DNA of 64,000 nucleotides, taken from contig CAKUZI010000001.1 of assembly GCA_934717855.1 (NCBI GenBank), positions 62,001 to 126,000 on the forward strand, in the 5' to 3' direction. Origin of the DNA: an uncultured Candidatus Melainabacteria bacterium (lineage in GTDB: Bacteria; Cyanobacteriota; Vampirovibrionia; Gastranaerophilales; Gastranaerophilaceae). Position numbers and translations under genes: made by a program. Of this stretch, positions 52,351 to 61,645 are shown one piece after another; the first letter of the stretch is position 1; every line of letters starts with the position of its first letter. The notes under the pieces are model-generated. The model had not been told where the DNA came from, did no database searches, and saw only the letters and a list, made by a program, of their open reading frames with translations.

Positions 52351-52481
52351 ACCATTTTTAAAATCAAGAGCCGAAAGGCTCTTTTTTAGTACGTTATTTC
52401 GTATATATGTGTCCTATTAAACTATTTAAATTAAATATGTCTAATTTCTGTAAAAAAACTTCATAATCATTCATAATCATA

Positions 52482-52518
52482 GCAATTTTACTTAAACCGA
52501 ATACTTTATATAAATACA
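52482..52518 (+). promoter_or_regulatory. Bipartite promoter element (site G)
   Basis: GCAATTTT (52482-52489), 16 nt ending GAATACT, TTATATAAATACA (52506-52518). It ends 23 nt before ATG 52542. Confidence 0.7.
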
Positions 52519-52541
52519 CAGGGAATTTTTAAGGGGATTTT

Positions 52542-54641
52542 ATGGTTGCAATCAAAAGTATTGGGAAAATAGTATCTTGCTTGACAAAAACAGAAAAAGC
52601 TACCTTAGCACAAAATGATAAAGCTGTGTTTGATTTTTTCAAAAAAATGACAAGCGGTTACACTCCAAAACGCGGAAAAGATTTACCAAGAATTTGTTTT
52701 GAGGGTAGTAATTATGAAGAATTACCTTCTTTTGTTAGAAACCTAGTAGATGGCTTAAACCTAAAACGCCCTAATGTAACTGTCAGAGGGCGTTCAATAA
52801 AAAAAGGTGAAGGGATTTTAGGTTTTCAAATTTGCGATGGCAACAAAGTTGTAGGAACAACTTCTTATGGTTTAGACTTAAACAGAGGTGAGCCAATACA
52901 ACAATTAAGAGTAAGTATTGGAAATGGTACAGAAAAAGCAATAAGTTTTAATTCAATGCTAAATACAAACTTAAAAGGAAAATCAGCTCTAAAAGGAGAT
53001 ACTTTTGTAAATCGAAAACTTGCAAAGTCAATGGGATTGTCTGATGAAATTATTGAAGGAGTTCCATCATTCAAAAATGTTTCTGTTTCTGAGATCTCAG
53101 AACAGTCCAAATCTCTTAAAAATTTAATAGCAAATAAAGGAAATAGAATTCTCTCTATTGATGAATGTATACCTGAACTCACAAAAATTGCATCAAAAAC
53201 CGGAAAAGTTACACAAAAATCTGCGACAGAAGCTGTAGAAACAATTTTATCCAAAATGGGTTATAACCCCAAAGATGTAAATATAACATTTTTAGAGAAA
53301 AAAGCTCAACACGGTGGCGCTTTTTGTCAAAGCTCCGGAGGACTTGAATTAAACATTAACATGCTAAGAAATCATCAAGATCTGGCAGATGTTATTGGGC
53401 ATGAATTAACTCACATGGAAGATTTTATTCTTTTATATAAATATAAAGGAGCAGATAATTTTAGAAAGATAATCGGAGAAAATTTTGACAAAGCTTGGTA
53501 TGATAAAATGTCTAAATATGTAGACGCAAATAAGCATTCTAGCTCCGAATTTAGTGCAATAGAAAAAGAATTGAAAAATAGAGCAAAAAGTGAACTGGCT
53601 AATATTACTGGTTCATATAGTAGAGTAAAAGCAAATTTTGAATACATAAATTCAGGTATTGAAAACAAAGCACGACGAACTGAGCAAATATTCAAAAGTG
53701 AACTAAAAAAATCAAAAATTTATAGAAGAACGTCTCTTAGCGAACACTACGGGCAAGCCCCAGGAAATTATTCTATAGATTATTCTCTTATGTTCAAGCA
53801 AATTGATAAGGCTCTAAATAAATATGGAGCAAATAAGGGGGCGAAGTTTAATGAGCTATATGAACAATCTCTATATATGATAGATAATGAACTTTCAGCT
53901 CTTTTTAAACAATTAGAAGAAGTTCCTGCTGGTAAAGCTCGTAATGAAATTCAAAATAAAATAAATGAAATAATAAAAAATAAACATAGAGATTTTGAAC
54001 ATTTAGAATTAAAGGTAATGCAATGGATTCAAACAAAACTTGGCTTACAAGCAATTCCGAGATCTCTTATGTTCAAGCAAATTGATGAGGCTCTAAATAA
54101 ATATGGAGCAAATAAAGGGGCGAAGTTTAATGAACTATATGAACAATCTCTATATATGATAGATAATGAACTTCCAGCTCTTTTTAAACAATTAGAAGGG
54201 CTTCCTGCTGGTAATGGTAAAGCTCGTAATGGAATTCAAAATAAAATAAATGAAATAATAAAAAATAAACATAGAGATTTTGAACATTTAGAATTAAAGG
54301 TAATGCAAGGGATTCAAACAAAACTTGGCTTACAAGCAATTCCGGAATCTTATGAATTAACACTTATAGCTATGCAAAGAATAAATCCGGAAATAGCAGA
54401 AATTCAGAAAGCTTTGTTTGAAGGACGACCAACCGCAGAATTTAAAGAACTTGTCAAAAAACAAAAACAATTGATTTCACAGGGTTATGGTAGTCAAGAA
54501 GAATTTTGGTCTAAATACTCAGAAGAAATTGAAAAAATTCAAAGAGAAATTCTAGAAAAAGACTTAAAACCTGAGTTTGATAAAACAGATAGATTAGTTT
54601 CAGAAGCTGTCAAACTTAAAGAACAGCTTAAAAATTTATGA
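52542..54641 (+). CDS. Large zincin-like protein (HELTH motif) with recent internal duplication
   Basis: 699 aa, unrecognised. HExxH at H287-E-L-T-H291 (VIGHELTHMEDF) suggests a zinc peptidase-like core. No Sec signal. The part from residue 415 to 601 is two nearly identical 93-95-residue units (nt 53784-54062 and 54063-54344). The second has two extra residues. The remainder is helical and Lys/Glu rich. GGGG precedes ATG. Promoter site G upstream. Shares the HExxH and leaderless design with the 6642 protein. Confidence 0.65.
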   Translation: MVAIKSIGKIVSCLTKTEKATLAQNDKAVFDFFKKMTSGYTPKRGKDLPRICFEGSNYEELPSFVRNLVDGLNLKRPNVTVRGRSIKKGEGILGFQICDGNKVVGTTSYGLDLNRGEPIQQLRVSIGNGTEKAISFNSMLNTNLKGKSALKGDTFVNRKLAKSMGLSDEIIEGVPSFKNVSVSEISEQSKSLKNLIANKGNRILSIDECIPELTKIASKTGKVTQKSATEAVETILSKMGYNPKDVNITFLEKKAQHGGAFCQSSGGLELNINMLRNHQDLADVIGHELTHMEDFILLYKYKGADNFRKIIGENFDKAWYDKMSKYVDANKHSSSEFSAIEKELKNRAKSELANITGSYSRVKANFEYINSGIENKARRTEQIFKSELKKSKIYRRTSLSEHYGQAPGNYSIDYSLMFKQIDKALNKYGANKGAKFNELYEQSLYMIDNELSALFKQLEEVPAGKARNEIQNKINEIIKNKHRDFEHLELKVMQWIQTKLGLQAIPRSLMFKQIDEALNKYGANKGAKFNELYEQSLYMIDNELPALFKQLEGLPAGNGKARNGIQNKINEIIKNKHRDFEHLELKVMQGIQTKLGLQAIPESYELTLIAMQRINPEIAEIQKALFEGRPTAEFKELVKKQKQLISQGYGSQEEFWSKYSEEIEKIQREILEKDLKPEFDKTDRLVSEAVKLKEQLKNL
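53784..54344. repeat. Tandem in-frame duplication inside the HELTH gene
   Basis: Copies at 53784-54062 (279 bp) and 54063-54344 differ by few substitutions and one 6-bp insertion (GGTAAT), indicating a recent event. Confidence 0.9.
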
Positions 54642-54724
54642 TGACTTAATTAACTAAAAAGAAATATGGAAGAAAATAAAGTTTTGTTTAAGTACAAAAA
54701 TATTAATGGATAAATGTTTTTAGT

Positions 54725-56026
54725 CTATCTTTTTCCAATACAATGATATTCAAAACCACGCTGTCTTAGGCGTTCTAAATCATATTGATTTCTTCCGTCG
54801 AAAATTATCGGAGTTTTCATAATAGACTTGATTTTGTCAAAATCCGGACGTCTGAATTCATTCCATTCGGTTAAAAGCAACATACAATCCACATTTTCAA
54901 GTGCTTCATATGAATTATTTGCATAAATTACCCTGTCTCCAAAATATGTTTTTGCTTGCTCAAAACCTTTTGGGTCATATACTTTTATTTTTGCGCCAAA
55001 TTCTAACAAAGCATTAATTATTGTAATAGACGGTGCCATACGCATGTCATTTGTTTTGGGTTTGAATGTTAATCCCCAAACGCCAAAAGTTATTCCGGCA
55101 AGGTTCATTCCAAAGCGTCGCAAAATTTTTGTAATAAACATAACTCTTTGTTCTTTATTTACTTCATCAGCTGCTTCTACTAATCTACAATTGCAATTGT
55201 TGTCTTTTGCTGTTTTCATTAATGCCATTACATCTTTAGGGAAACAACTTCCGCCGTAACCTAATCCAGGAAATAAGAATTGATTTCCGATTCGTTTGTC
55301 TGAACACATCCCAATTCTTACCATTTCTGCGTTAGCACCAACAGCTTCGCAAATATTAGCTATTTCGTTTGCATATGATATTTTTATTGCCAAAAATGAG
55401 TTTGCAGCATATTTAGTCATTTCTGCCGATTTTACATCCATTAAAACAAAACGACTTGCTGTTCGGAAAAATGGTGCGTAAACTTCTTGCATAATTGCAG
55501 TTGCTTTAGGAGAATTTGAGCCAATTACAACTCTGTCGGGTTTTAGAAAATCATCAACTGCAGCACCTTGTTTTAAAAATTCGGGGTTTGAAACTACATC
55601 AAATTCGCCATCATAATATTTTTTTATAATTTCGGTAACTTTGTCGGCAGTCCCAACCGGAACAGTAGATTTGTCTACAATTACTTTGTAACCGTTTATA
55701 GACTTTCCTATTTCTTCTGCAACATTCATGACATATTGTAAATCTGCAGAACCATCTTCGCTTTGAGGAGTTCCGACTGCAATAAAACAAACTAAAGACT
55801 GTTTTACAGCTTCGCCCAAATCAGATGAAAAAATAAGTCTTTTTTCTGCAACATTAGCATTAATGATTTCTTCTAACCCCGGTTCAAAAATCGGAACAAT
55901 ACCATTTTTTAGTTTAGCTAATTTTTCAAGGTCATTGTCAACGCAAATAACTTCGTTTCCCATATCTGCAAGACAAGCTCCTGCTACTAATCCAACATAT
56001 CCTGTTCCGATTACACAAATTTTCAT
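54725..56026 (-). CDS. ugd: UDP-glucose 6-dehydrogenase
   Basis: 433 aa. Oxidises UDP-glucose to UDP-glucuronate for surface polysaccharide. NAD-binding GTGYVGLVAGACLADMGNEV at the start, STVPVGT, and catalytic Cys in LGYGGSCFPKDV. Last domain has WGLTFKPKTNDMRMAPS. Ribosome site AGGAG. Next to msbA, divergent, both fitting envelope glycolipid export. Confidence 0.95.
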   Translation of the reverse strand: MKICVIGTGYVGLVAGACLADMGNEVICVDNDLEKLAKLKNGIVPIFEPGLEEIINANVAEKRLIFSSDLGEAVKQSLVCFIAVGTPQSEDGSADLQYVMNVAEEIGKSINGYKVIVDKSTVPVGTADKVTEIIKKYYDGEFDVVSNPEFLKQGAAVDDFLKPDRVVIGSNSPKATAIMQEVYAPFFRTASRFVLMDVKSAEMTKYAANSFLAIKISYANEIANICEAVGANAEMVRIGMCSDKRIGNQFLFPGLGYGGSCFPKDVMALMKTAKDNNCNCRLVEAADEVNKEQRVMFITKILRRFGMNLAGITFGVWGLTFKPKTNDMRMAPSITIINALLEFGAKIKVYDPKGFEQAKTYFGDRVIYANNSYEALENVDCMLLLTEWNEFRRPDFDKIKSIMKTPIIFDGRNQYDLERLRQRGFEYHCIGKR

Positions 56027-56115
56027 CTAATCTCCTTATAATTCCTTAATATCAAATATAACACAAATAATATTTTTATGAGATAATGTAAAATAAACGT
56101 GAGAGAGGATTATAT

Positions 56116-57954
56116 ATGGATTATAACTATAAATTGCAAAACACAGCTTCTAAAGATGCATTTAATTATAAGTATTTGTTAGGGAAAATTTTCCCATATA
56201 TTAAACCGGTTTTGCCAAGAGCTGTAATTAATTTAGTAATTGCAATTCCTTTAGGTTTGTTAGATGGTGTTGTTGCTCTAGCTCTTAAACCATATTTAGA
56301 TTTTGTGGTGAACGGAAATCCAGCTCATACTTGGAATGTTTTGGGCTTTTCAATTCATTCTCAAGCCTTTTTGGCTACAATAATTCCTTTTGGTATTGTT
56401 GGATTTGCTTTGTTTCAAGGTGTTTTGAAATATTTAAGCAATTATTTAACAGATTGGACAGGACAAAAAATCTCAATGTCTTTGAAAAAAGATTTGTTCA
56501 AAAAATTAACTTCAATGGACCCTCAATTCTTTGACGTTAATTCTTCTGGGATTGTGCTAACAAGATTTTTGTCTGATCCGGATACTGCCTCAAGAAATAT
56601 TATAGATATGTTGAAATCATTTATTGCAACATTCTTTGGATTAGTTGGGCTTGTTGGTGTTTTGTTATACAATTCTTGGAAATTAGCAATTATTGGTGTG
56701 ACTATTATGGCAATTGCTGTTACACCTGTTACTTTGATAAGAAAAAGAATTAAGAAAGTTTCTAACGCAACTATGGTTGTTGGTGGAAATATGACTACAA
56801 ATTTTAACGAAACATTTGCAGGTAATAAAATTATGACAGCTTATAACTTGCAAAATGACCAAAATCAAAAATTTGACGGTCAAATATCTGAACAATTCCA
56901 CCTTGCAATGTCTTTGACAAAACGCGTTGGCTGGATGTCTCCTATTATGTATTTTGTTTGTTCAATTGGTATTGCGTTAGTTATGGCTTATGGAAACCAC
57001 TTAATTTTATCAGGACAAATGACTGCCGGTAGTTTTGCATCATTTGTAACTTCTTTATTGTTGCTTTACAAACCAACTAAAACATTAGGAAACACTTTGA
57101 CAAACTTGCAAAATGTGTTTGTTGCAATGAGTCGTGTATTTGAGTTGTTTGATTTGCAACCACAAATTAAATCAAGAGAAAATGCAATTCCACTTAAAGG
57201 GTTGAATAATTCAATTGATTTTAAAAATGTTAATTTTGAATATGAACCAAATACTCCGATTTTGAAAAACTTTTCGCTCCATGTTAATAAAGGTGAAACA
57301 ATTGCTCTTGTTGGAAATTCTGGTGGTGGAAAAAGTACTGTTGTAAGTTTGTTGCCAAGATTTTATGATGTTACTACTGGTGAAATTGATTTTGACGGAG
57401 TAAACATTAAAGATTTTGAATTGAATTCGTTGAGACAAAATATTTCTTTCGTGTTCCAAGACAATTTCTTGTTCTCTGGTACTATTAGAGATAATATTTT
57501 AATGGGGAATGAGCAGGCAACAGAGGCTGAAATTGAAAAAGTTGTTGCAATGGCTCACTTGGATGAATTTACTGCTACTTTAGAAAATGGATTAGATACT
57601 TTTGTTGGAGAGCGTGGAACCTCTCTTTCAGGAGGCCAAAGACAGCGTGTTGCAATTGCAAGAGCTATGTTAAAAGATGCTCCTATTGTTATTTTAGACG
57701 AAGCAACATCTGCGCTTGATAATAAATCTGAAGCGATTGTTCAAAAAGCTTTAGACAATTTGATTAAAAACAAAACGGTATTTGTAATAGCTCACAGGTT
57801 ATCAACAATTAAAAACGCAGATAGAATTGCGGTTGTTGATGAAGGTGTATTGGCAGAACTTGGAAGCCATGATGAGTTGATGCAAATAGAAAACGGTAAA
57901 TATAAATATTTATACGAAATGCAATTCAAAAATCAAGAAGAAATTAATGCATAA
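56116..57954 (+). CDS. msbA: MsbA-type ABC exporter (fused permease/ATPase)
   Basis: 612 aa half-transporter. Six-helix permease (residues 30-340), then ATPase with Walker A VGNSGGGKSTVVSLL, signature LSGGQRQRVAIARA, Walker B IVILDEATSALD and switch His (VIAHRLSTI). Lipid A-core flipping is the family role and fits lpxK, but drug export is also possible. Followed by a terminator. Confidence 0.88.
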   Translation: MDYNYKLQNTASKDAFNYKYLLGKIFPYIKPVLPRAVINLVIAIPLGLLDGVVALALKPYLDFVVNGNPAHTWNVLGFSIHSQAFLATIIPFGIVGFALFQGVLKYLSNYLTDWTGQKISMSLKKDLFKKLTSMDPQFFDVNSSGIVLTRFLSDPDTASRNIIDMLKSFIATFFGLVGLVGVLLYNSWKLAIIGVTIMAIAVTPVTLIRKRIKKVSNATMVVGGNMTTNFNETFAGNKIMTAYNLQNDQNQKFDGQISEQFHLAMSLTKRVGWMSPIMYFVCSIGIALVMAYGNHLILSGQMTAGSFASFVTSLLLLYKPTKTLGNTLTNLQNVFVAMSRVFELFDLQPQIKSRENAIPLKGLNNSIDFKNVNFEYEPNTPILKNFSLHVNKGETIALVGNSGGGKSTVVSLLPRFYDVTTGEIDFDGVNIKDFELNSLRQNISFVFQDNFLFSGTIRDNILMGNEQATEAEIEKVVAMAHLDEFTATLENGLDTFVGERGTSLSGGQRQRVAIARAMLKDAPIVILDEATSALDNKSEAIVQKALDNLIKNKTVFVIAHRLSTIKNADRIAVVDEGVLAELGSHDELMQIENGKYKYLYEMQFKNQEEINA

Positions 57955-57977
57955 TTAAAAGACAAATTTAAAACAAA

Positions 57978-58010
57978 AAAATTCCTCTTTCTTATGATAG
58001 AGGAATTTTT
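57978..58010 (+). terminator. Intrinsic terminator of msbA
   Basis: 11-bp perfect stem (57978-57988 and 57999-58009), T-run. Also faces the convergent kinase gene. Confidence 0.8.
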
Positions 58011-58029
58011 AATGTTTATAACGATTTAT

Positions 58030-58860
58030 TTAAACAATTTCTTGTAATGTTTTGAAGATTTTGTCTGTAATTTCTTGAATATATTCTTGAGAAACCATTC
58101 CATTAATTACGGCATCTGAAATTTGATATGCTGGACGAATGTATTGTTGAGCGGTTCTATTTACGTCTTGAAATTGTAAATCGGCAGCTGTTCCTGATTT
58201 CCCTCTAAGGGCAGCACGTTTATACCAACGGTCTTTAATAACTTCCAATGGAGTATAAACATAGACTTTTACATCCATAATGTCGCGAACTCCCTCATTA
58301 AGAACGTATAGACCTTCAGTAAGAACAACCTTGGCAGGCTTTTTTACATCTCCAGCAGGGTTAGATACACAAGTTACAAAATCGTATCTAGGAGAAGTTA
58401 TTTCTTTACCTGTTTTTAATTTCATTAAATGTGATTTCATCAAATCCAAATCAATTGCATCAGGAGTATCGAAACTAAAACCTGTTTTGAATAATTCTTC
58501 ATAACTACCTGCTTCTTGTAATTCTTTAGAAGTGTCTTTGTAGTAATCATCACAGCGAATTACGGTATAAATACCTTCTTTTTTGTCTTTTACACATGCT
58601 TTTATTGTGTTATCTACAAAAACCGTTTTACCTGAAGCGCTTTCTCCGGTAATCCCAATAAGAAAAGTTTTCTTTTTTTCTTGAACTACTTTTCTAGCGA
58701 TATTCAAAATAAGGTTGTCAGAAGTTTTTAAAAACAAAGGTTGAGTTTGATGTTTATCTTCTTCCAAAATTTTTTTTAAAGACTCTACGATTTGCGATAT
58801 TACTTCCATGTCGCGTCTGCTTGAATAATAATCATAACTTGTAAGAAAATCAGTTGTCAT
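58030..58860 (-). CDS. Uridine kinase / phosphoribulokinase family protein
   Basis: 276 aa P-loop kinase. Walker A GITGESASGKTVFVD, then CDDYYKDTSKE, SFDTPDAIDLDLM and VVLTEGLYVL in the order of uridine kinase. N-terminal 60 residues are an extra helical part. Uridine/cytidine phosphorylation is likely but substrate unproven. Confidence 0.82.
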   Translation of the reverse strand: MTTDFLTSYDYYSSRRDMEVISQIVESLKKILEEDKHQTQPLFLKTSDNLILNIARKVVQEKKKTFLIGITGESASGKTVFVDNTIKACVKDKKEGIYTVIRCDDYYKDTSKELQEAGSYEELFKTGFSFDTPDAIDLDLMKSHLMKLKTGKEITSPRYDFVTCVSNPAGDVKKPAKVVLTEGLYVLNEGVRDIMDVKVYVYTPLEVIKDRWYKRAALRGKSGTAADLQFQDVNRTAQQYIRPAYQISDAVINGMVSQEYIQEITDKIFKTLQEIV

Positions 58861-59037
58861 TATATTTCCCCTGTATATATGTTAATATTTTACATTAAAC
58901 TAATTTTATTTTGTAGAAATGATAAATTTTGTAACAATATTATTTAATTTATTAAAGTTTGTTCCAAAAAGTGCCGTTATGGGAATATGTGAAGTAGATT
59001 TGCATTTTGCAAAAAAGTTAAAAGGAGATATGAGATT

Positions 59038-59211
59038 ATGTATCATGATGAAATTTTTGAAAACGCACTAAAGGATGTTAAAGAAGAAAGCTACAAAGCA
59101 TTGAAAGAAGAAATTTCTACAATGGAGTCTGCTATTGAAAAAGTTCTAAGATGTATTTTAAATTCAACATCTTTCAGGTCAGAACGAGATTTTCATGTTT
59201 CTTCTGTTTAG
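59038..59211 (+). CDS. Small ORF of 57 residues, unknown
   Basis: 57 aa, helical and charged (EIFENALKDVKEESYKALKE), no domain. AAAGGAG stands 10 nt before ATG and a strong terminator follows (59229-59262), which together support a real small gene. Upstream GTAACAATATTATTTAATTT is AT-rich; a weak site similar to the bipartite element was seen but not called. Confidence 0.55.
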   Translation: MYHDEIFENALKDVKEESYKALKEEISTMESAIEKVLRCILNSTSFRSERDFHVSSV

Positions 59212-59228
59212 ACAAAGTGTTTAAAATT

Positions 59229-59262
59229 AAAAGAACCACCTTGCAAAAAAGGTGGTTCTTTT
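59229..59262. terminator. Intrinsic terminator, bidirectional
   Basis: 14-bp perfect stem (59229-59242 and 59249-59262) with 6-nt loop between convergent genes. Confidence 0.8.
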
Positions 59263-59290
59263 GTTTAAAATTTTTAGTTTTGTCAATTTA

Positions 59291-60682
59291 CTAAGCGACT
59301 TTATTTAGCTTTGCTATTGAGCCTAACCCAAGTAATAAGCTTTGTAATTCATCATCATATTGGAATTGAGATTGCATTAAACTATTTCCTGTGTCAACGA
59401 TTGAACCTGCGCCTTCTTGTCCGCTTTCGCCTAAGCCAAGTTCTGCTTGTCTAGAGTTTAGTATTTTTTCGTAAGCATCCAAAGTTGATTGATCATCTAT
59501 TCCACCATTTTCTTGAGACATTTGAACAATTTCTGTCAACAAAGCTTTTTGTTCTTCAGGGTTTTCAGAAACTTTTTGAGCTTCTGCTTTTAATTCATTG
59601 TCTTTGGCAAAATCTGCTTCTGTTTTATCAAGAGTTTGACTTTCTCCAAGAACTTTTTTTGTTGCTTTCTCTGCAACTTTGCCAGCAATCCAACCGCCGA
59701 TAATACCGCCAACAGCTCCGACAATAGCTCCGACAACTGTTCCGATACCTGGGAATATTGAACCGACAGCAGCACCTGCCGCAGCAGAACCAAGTGCGTA
59801 CCCCCCAACACTTGCGGCAACTTTTGTTCCGGATTTTACGAGTTGTCTGTTGCCGTCTGCACGGTCGCGTTTGTAAGCTTTTCCAATATTCGCAAGCTCA
59901 AATACTCCTTCTAGAGCTGCAAACATCCAAGTGCCTTTCATGCCAACTTTTGCCATTCTAAGAGCTTTTGCTCCTCTTGGTCCTTTCAAAAGAGCTTTTT
60001 GAACTTTATATATACCTGTTTTAGATTTAACCCAATGAGAGGCTTTACCTAGTTTGCCGGTTGGTTTGATAACACCTTGCTGGATTGCAAGATTTACTTG
60101 TCCATCAGCTTTAGTCATCGCTATGTGGATTTTTTGGATTTGTTCTTTTAAGGCTTTACCGGTGAGTTTTTTTGTTTTTGCTTCTTCAATAAGTCGTTTT
60201 ACTTCGCTGTAATAACCGTTTTTGGTAACAGCATTATTATATTTAGTTAGTTTTTTACCTTGAAGTTTACTTGCATCAACATTTGCATCATATTTTGGAA
60301 TATCAGCTTCTAAAGTTTTTAGTTGAGAAAATAACCGTTTGTTTTTGAATGTTTGCCAATCGCTGTTTGAATCAACAAGATATTTTCTTGCATTTCTTTC
60401 AACTTCTCTATTTTCGCCAACTTTTTTCCAAGCATCACTCCAACTTAATTTTGTTCCATCTTGATTAGGATTCGCATTTCTATATTGCCAAACAGAGCAA
60501 GGTTTGCTCTTCCCTAAAAGGTTAATTCCTAAAACTAATGGTACTTGACAAAGAACTCCCATGCCAATTTCATCAACTAATGAGGATTGTCCTGTTTCTT
60601 GCGTTTCTCCTGTTGTTGGAAGTCCGTTCTTGTATTTAAGTAATTGTAAATTTGCATCAACGATGTCTGTATTGATAGACAT
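59291..60682 (-). CDS. Glycine-zipper protein of unknown function
   Basis: 463 aa from ATG 60682 (AAGGGA 6 nt upstream; the longer frame from 60760 includes the promoter). A strongly hydrophobic Gly/Ala zipper lies at about residues 290-340 (GSAAAGAAVGSIFPGIGTVV). Earlier parts are Lys-rich and helical. A C-terminal Gln/Glu-rich tail follows. No Sec signal. A membrane-inserting or pore-type role is suggested by the zipper only. Element H upstream. Confidence 0.6.
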   Translation of the reverse strand: MSINTDIVDANLQLLKYKNGLPTTGETQETGQSSLVDEIGMGVLCQVPLVLGINLLGKSKPCSVWQYRNANPNQDGTKLSWSDAWKKVGENREVERNARKYLVDSNSDWQTFKNKRLFSQLKTLEADIPKYDANVDASKLQGKKLTKYNNAVTKNGYYSEVKRLIEEAKTKKLTGKALKEQIQKIHIAMTKADGQVNLAIQQGVIKPTGKLGKASHWVKSKTGIYKVQKALLKGPRGAKALRMAKVGMKGTWMFAALEGVFELANIGKAYKRDRADGNRQLVKSGTKVAASVGGYALGSAAAGAAVGSIFPGIGTVVGAIVGAVGGIIGGWIAGKVAEKATKKVLGESQTLDKTEADFAKDNELKAEAQKVSENPEEQKALLTEIVQMSQENGGIDDQSTLDAYEKILNSRQAELGLGESGQEGAGSIVDTGNSLMQSQFQYDDELQSLLLGLGSIAKLNKVA

Positions 60683-60710
60683 TTTAATATCCCTTTTTAA
60701 TAATTCCCCG

Positions 60711-60747
60711 TATACTATATATAAAAATTTTGGTATTGAAAAATTGC
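60711..60747 (-). promoter_or_regulatory. Bipartite promoter element (site H)
   Basis: Minus strand: GCAATTTT (60747-60740), 15-16 nt, then TATATATAGTATA (60723-60711). It ends 28 nt before ATG 60682. Second half is shifted by one base from the others. Confidence 0.55.
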
Positions 60748-60804
60748 CTTTTTGTAACAAAATGTTAATAACTAATCGATATTTGATATATACCGATTAG
60801 TTAT

Positions 60805-61614
60805 TTAACCCATAAGATTTAATCTGTTCATTCCGCTTGCCATTGACATAAAGTCTTGATCCATCGGAGATGTAAGCCCTCCTCCATACAATTGTTGACG
60901 CATTAACATTAATTGTTGAGGAGACATTGTCATCGGAGAGATATTTATTTGAGGAGTTGCACCTGCTTGAGCAACCAAGTTTGTTGGCATTTGTCCTGGC
61001 GACATCATTTGTTGTTGCATTTGCTGAGGTTGGAGCATAGCCTTTTGTTGTTCTTTTGCTTCTGCTTTTTGCTCAGAATAAGATTTTCCAACTACTTTAC
61101 TTACAAGCCAATCCCCAACAAAACTACCAATTAATCCGCCGACTATCGGAATAGGTATTAATGCTTGACCAATTGCGAAACCTCCCATTTGACCAACTAG
61201 TCTTGCAGATGTTTTGGCTGTTTCAATAAGACCGCCTACCAAACCTTTATCTTTAAATGTGGAAAATAAATTTGGTAACTCAAAAGCTAAAATAAGTCCG
61301 GCACCAATAAATGGCATACGTTTCCAAAGTTGGCTACCAACTCCTTTTGTTTTTGTCCAAAAAGAACCACTGCCTTTACAAACTTTTGAAATATCTGATG
61401 GTAAGGTTTTTGCAGATTCACCTAAGTTTTTCCAAAATGGAGTGTTTTTAGTTGCATCATTAGCTTTTATAAATGCATCCCCAATTTGCTTATGTAAATT
61501 TGAAAACCCTTTAACTTTTCTGGATTGTTCTAGAGTTTTGGTTGCTGTTTCTTGGAAAACAGGGTCAAATATTAATCGCCCACCGGCTTTTAAGATACCA
61601 GTAATGCCTGCCAT
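60805..61614 (-). CDS. Glycine-zipper protein of unknown function, smaller
   Basis: 269 aa. Hydrophobic Gly-rich segment about residues 140-175 (GFAIGQALIPIPIVGGLIG) preceded by a basic helical region. The last 80 residues are Met/Gln/Pro rich (QQKAMLQPQQMQQQMM). No Sec signal. 123 bp before the 59291 gene, with its own element I. Confidence 0.58.
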   Translation of the reverse strand: MAGITGILKAGGRLIFDPVFQETATKTLEQSRKVKGFSNLHKQIGDAFIKANDATKNTPFWKNLGESAKTLPSDISKVCKGSGSFWTKTKGVGSQLWKRMPFIGAGLILAFELPNLFSTFKDKGLVGGLIETAKTSARLVGQMGGFAIGQALIPIPIVGGLIGSFVGDWLVSKVVGKSYSEQKAEAKEQQKAMLQPQQMQQQMMSPGQMPTNLVAQAGATPQINISPMTMSPQQLMLMRQQLYGGGLTSPMDQDFMSMASGMNRLNLMG

Positions 61615-61645
61615 TTTTCTAACCTACCTAATTTAAATAACCTAC

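Noticed and set aside
52083..52367. 94-aa minus-strand ORF with two copies of a MVDFRGRTSHFGVF segment
   Set aside because: It is antisense to tRNA-Val and the tandem repeat. The ending GVRRLELLTSSL is a well-known false ORF signature of tRNA antisense strands.
58923..58960. Bipartite element before the 59038 small ORF (TAAATTTT ... TTATTAAAG)
   Set aside because: Spacing is 18 rather than 16 and the second half is poor.
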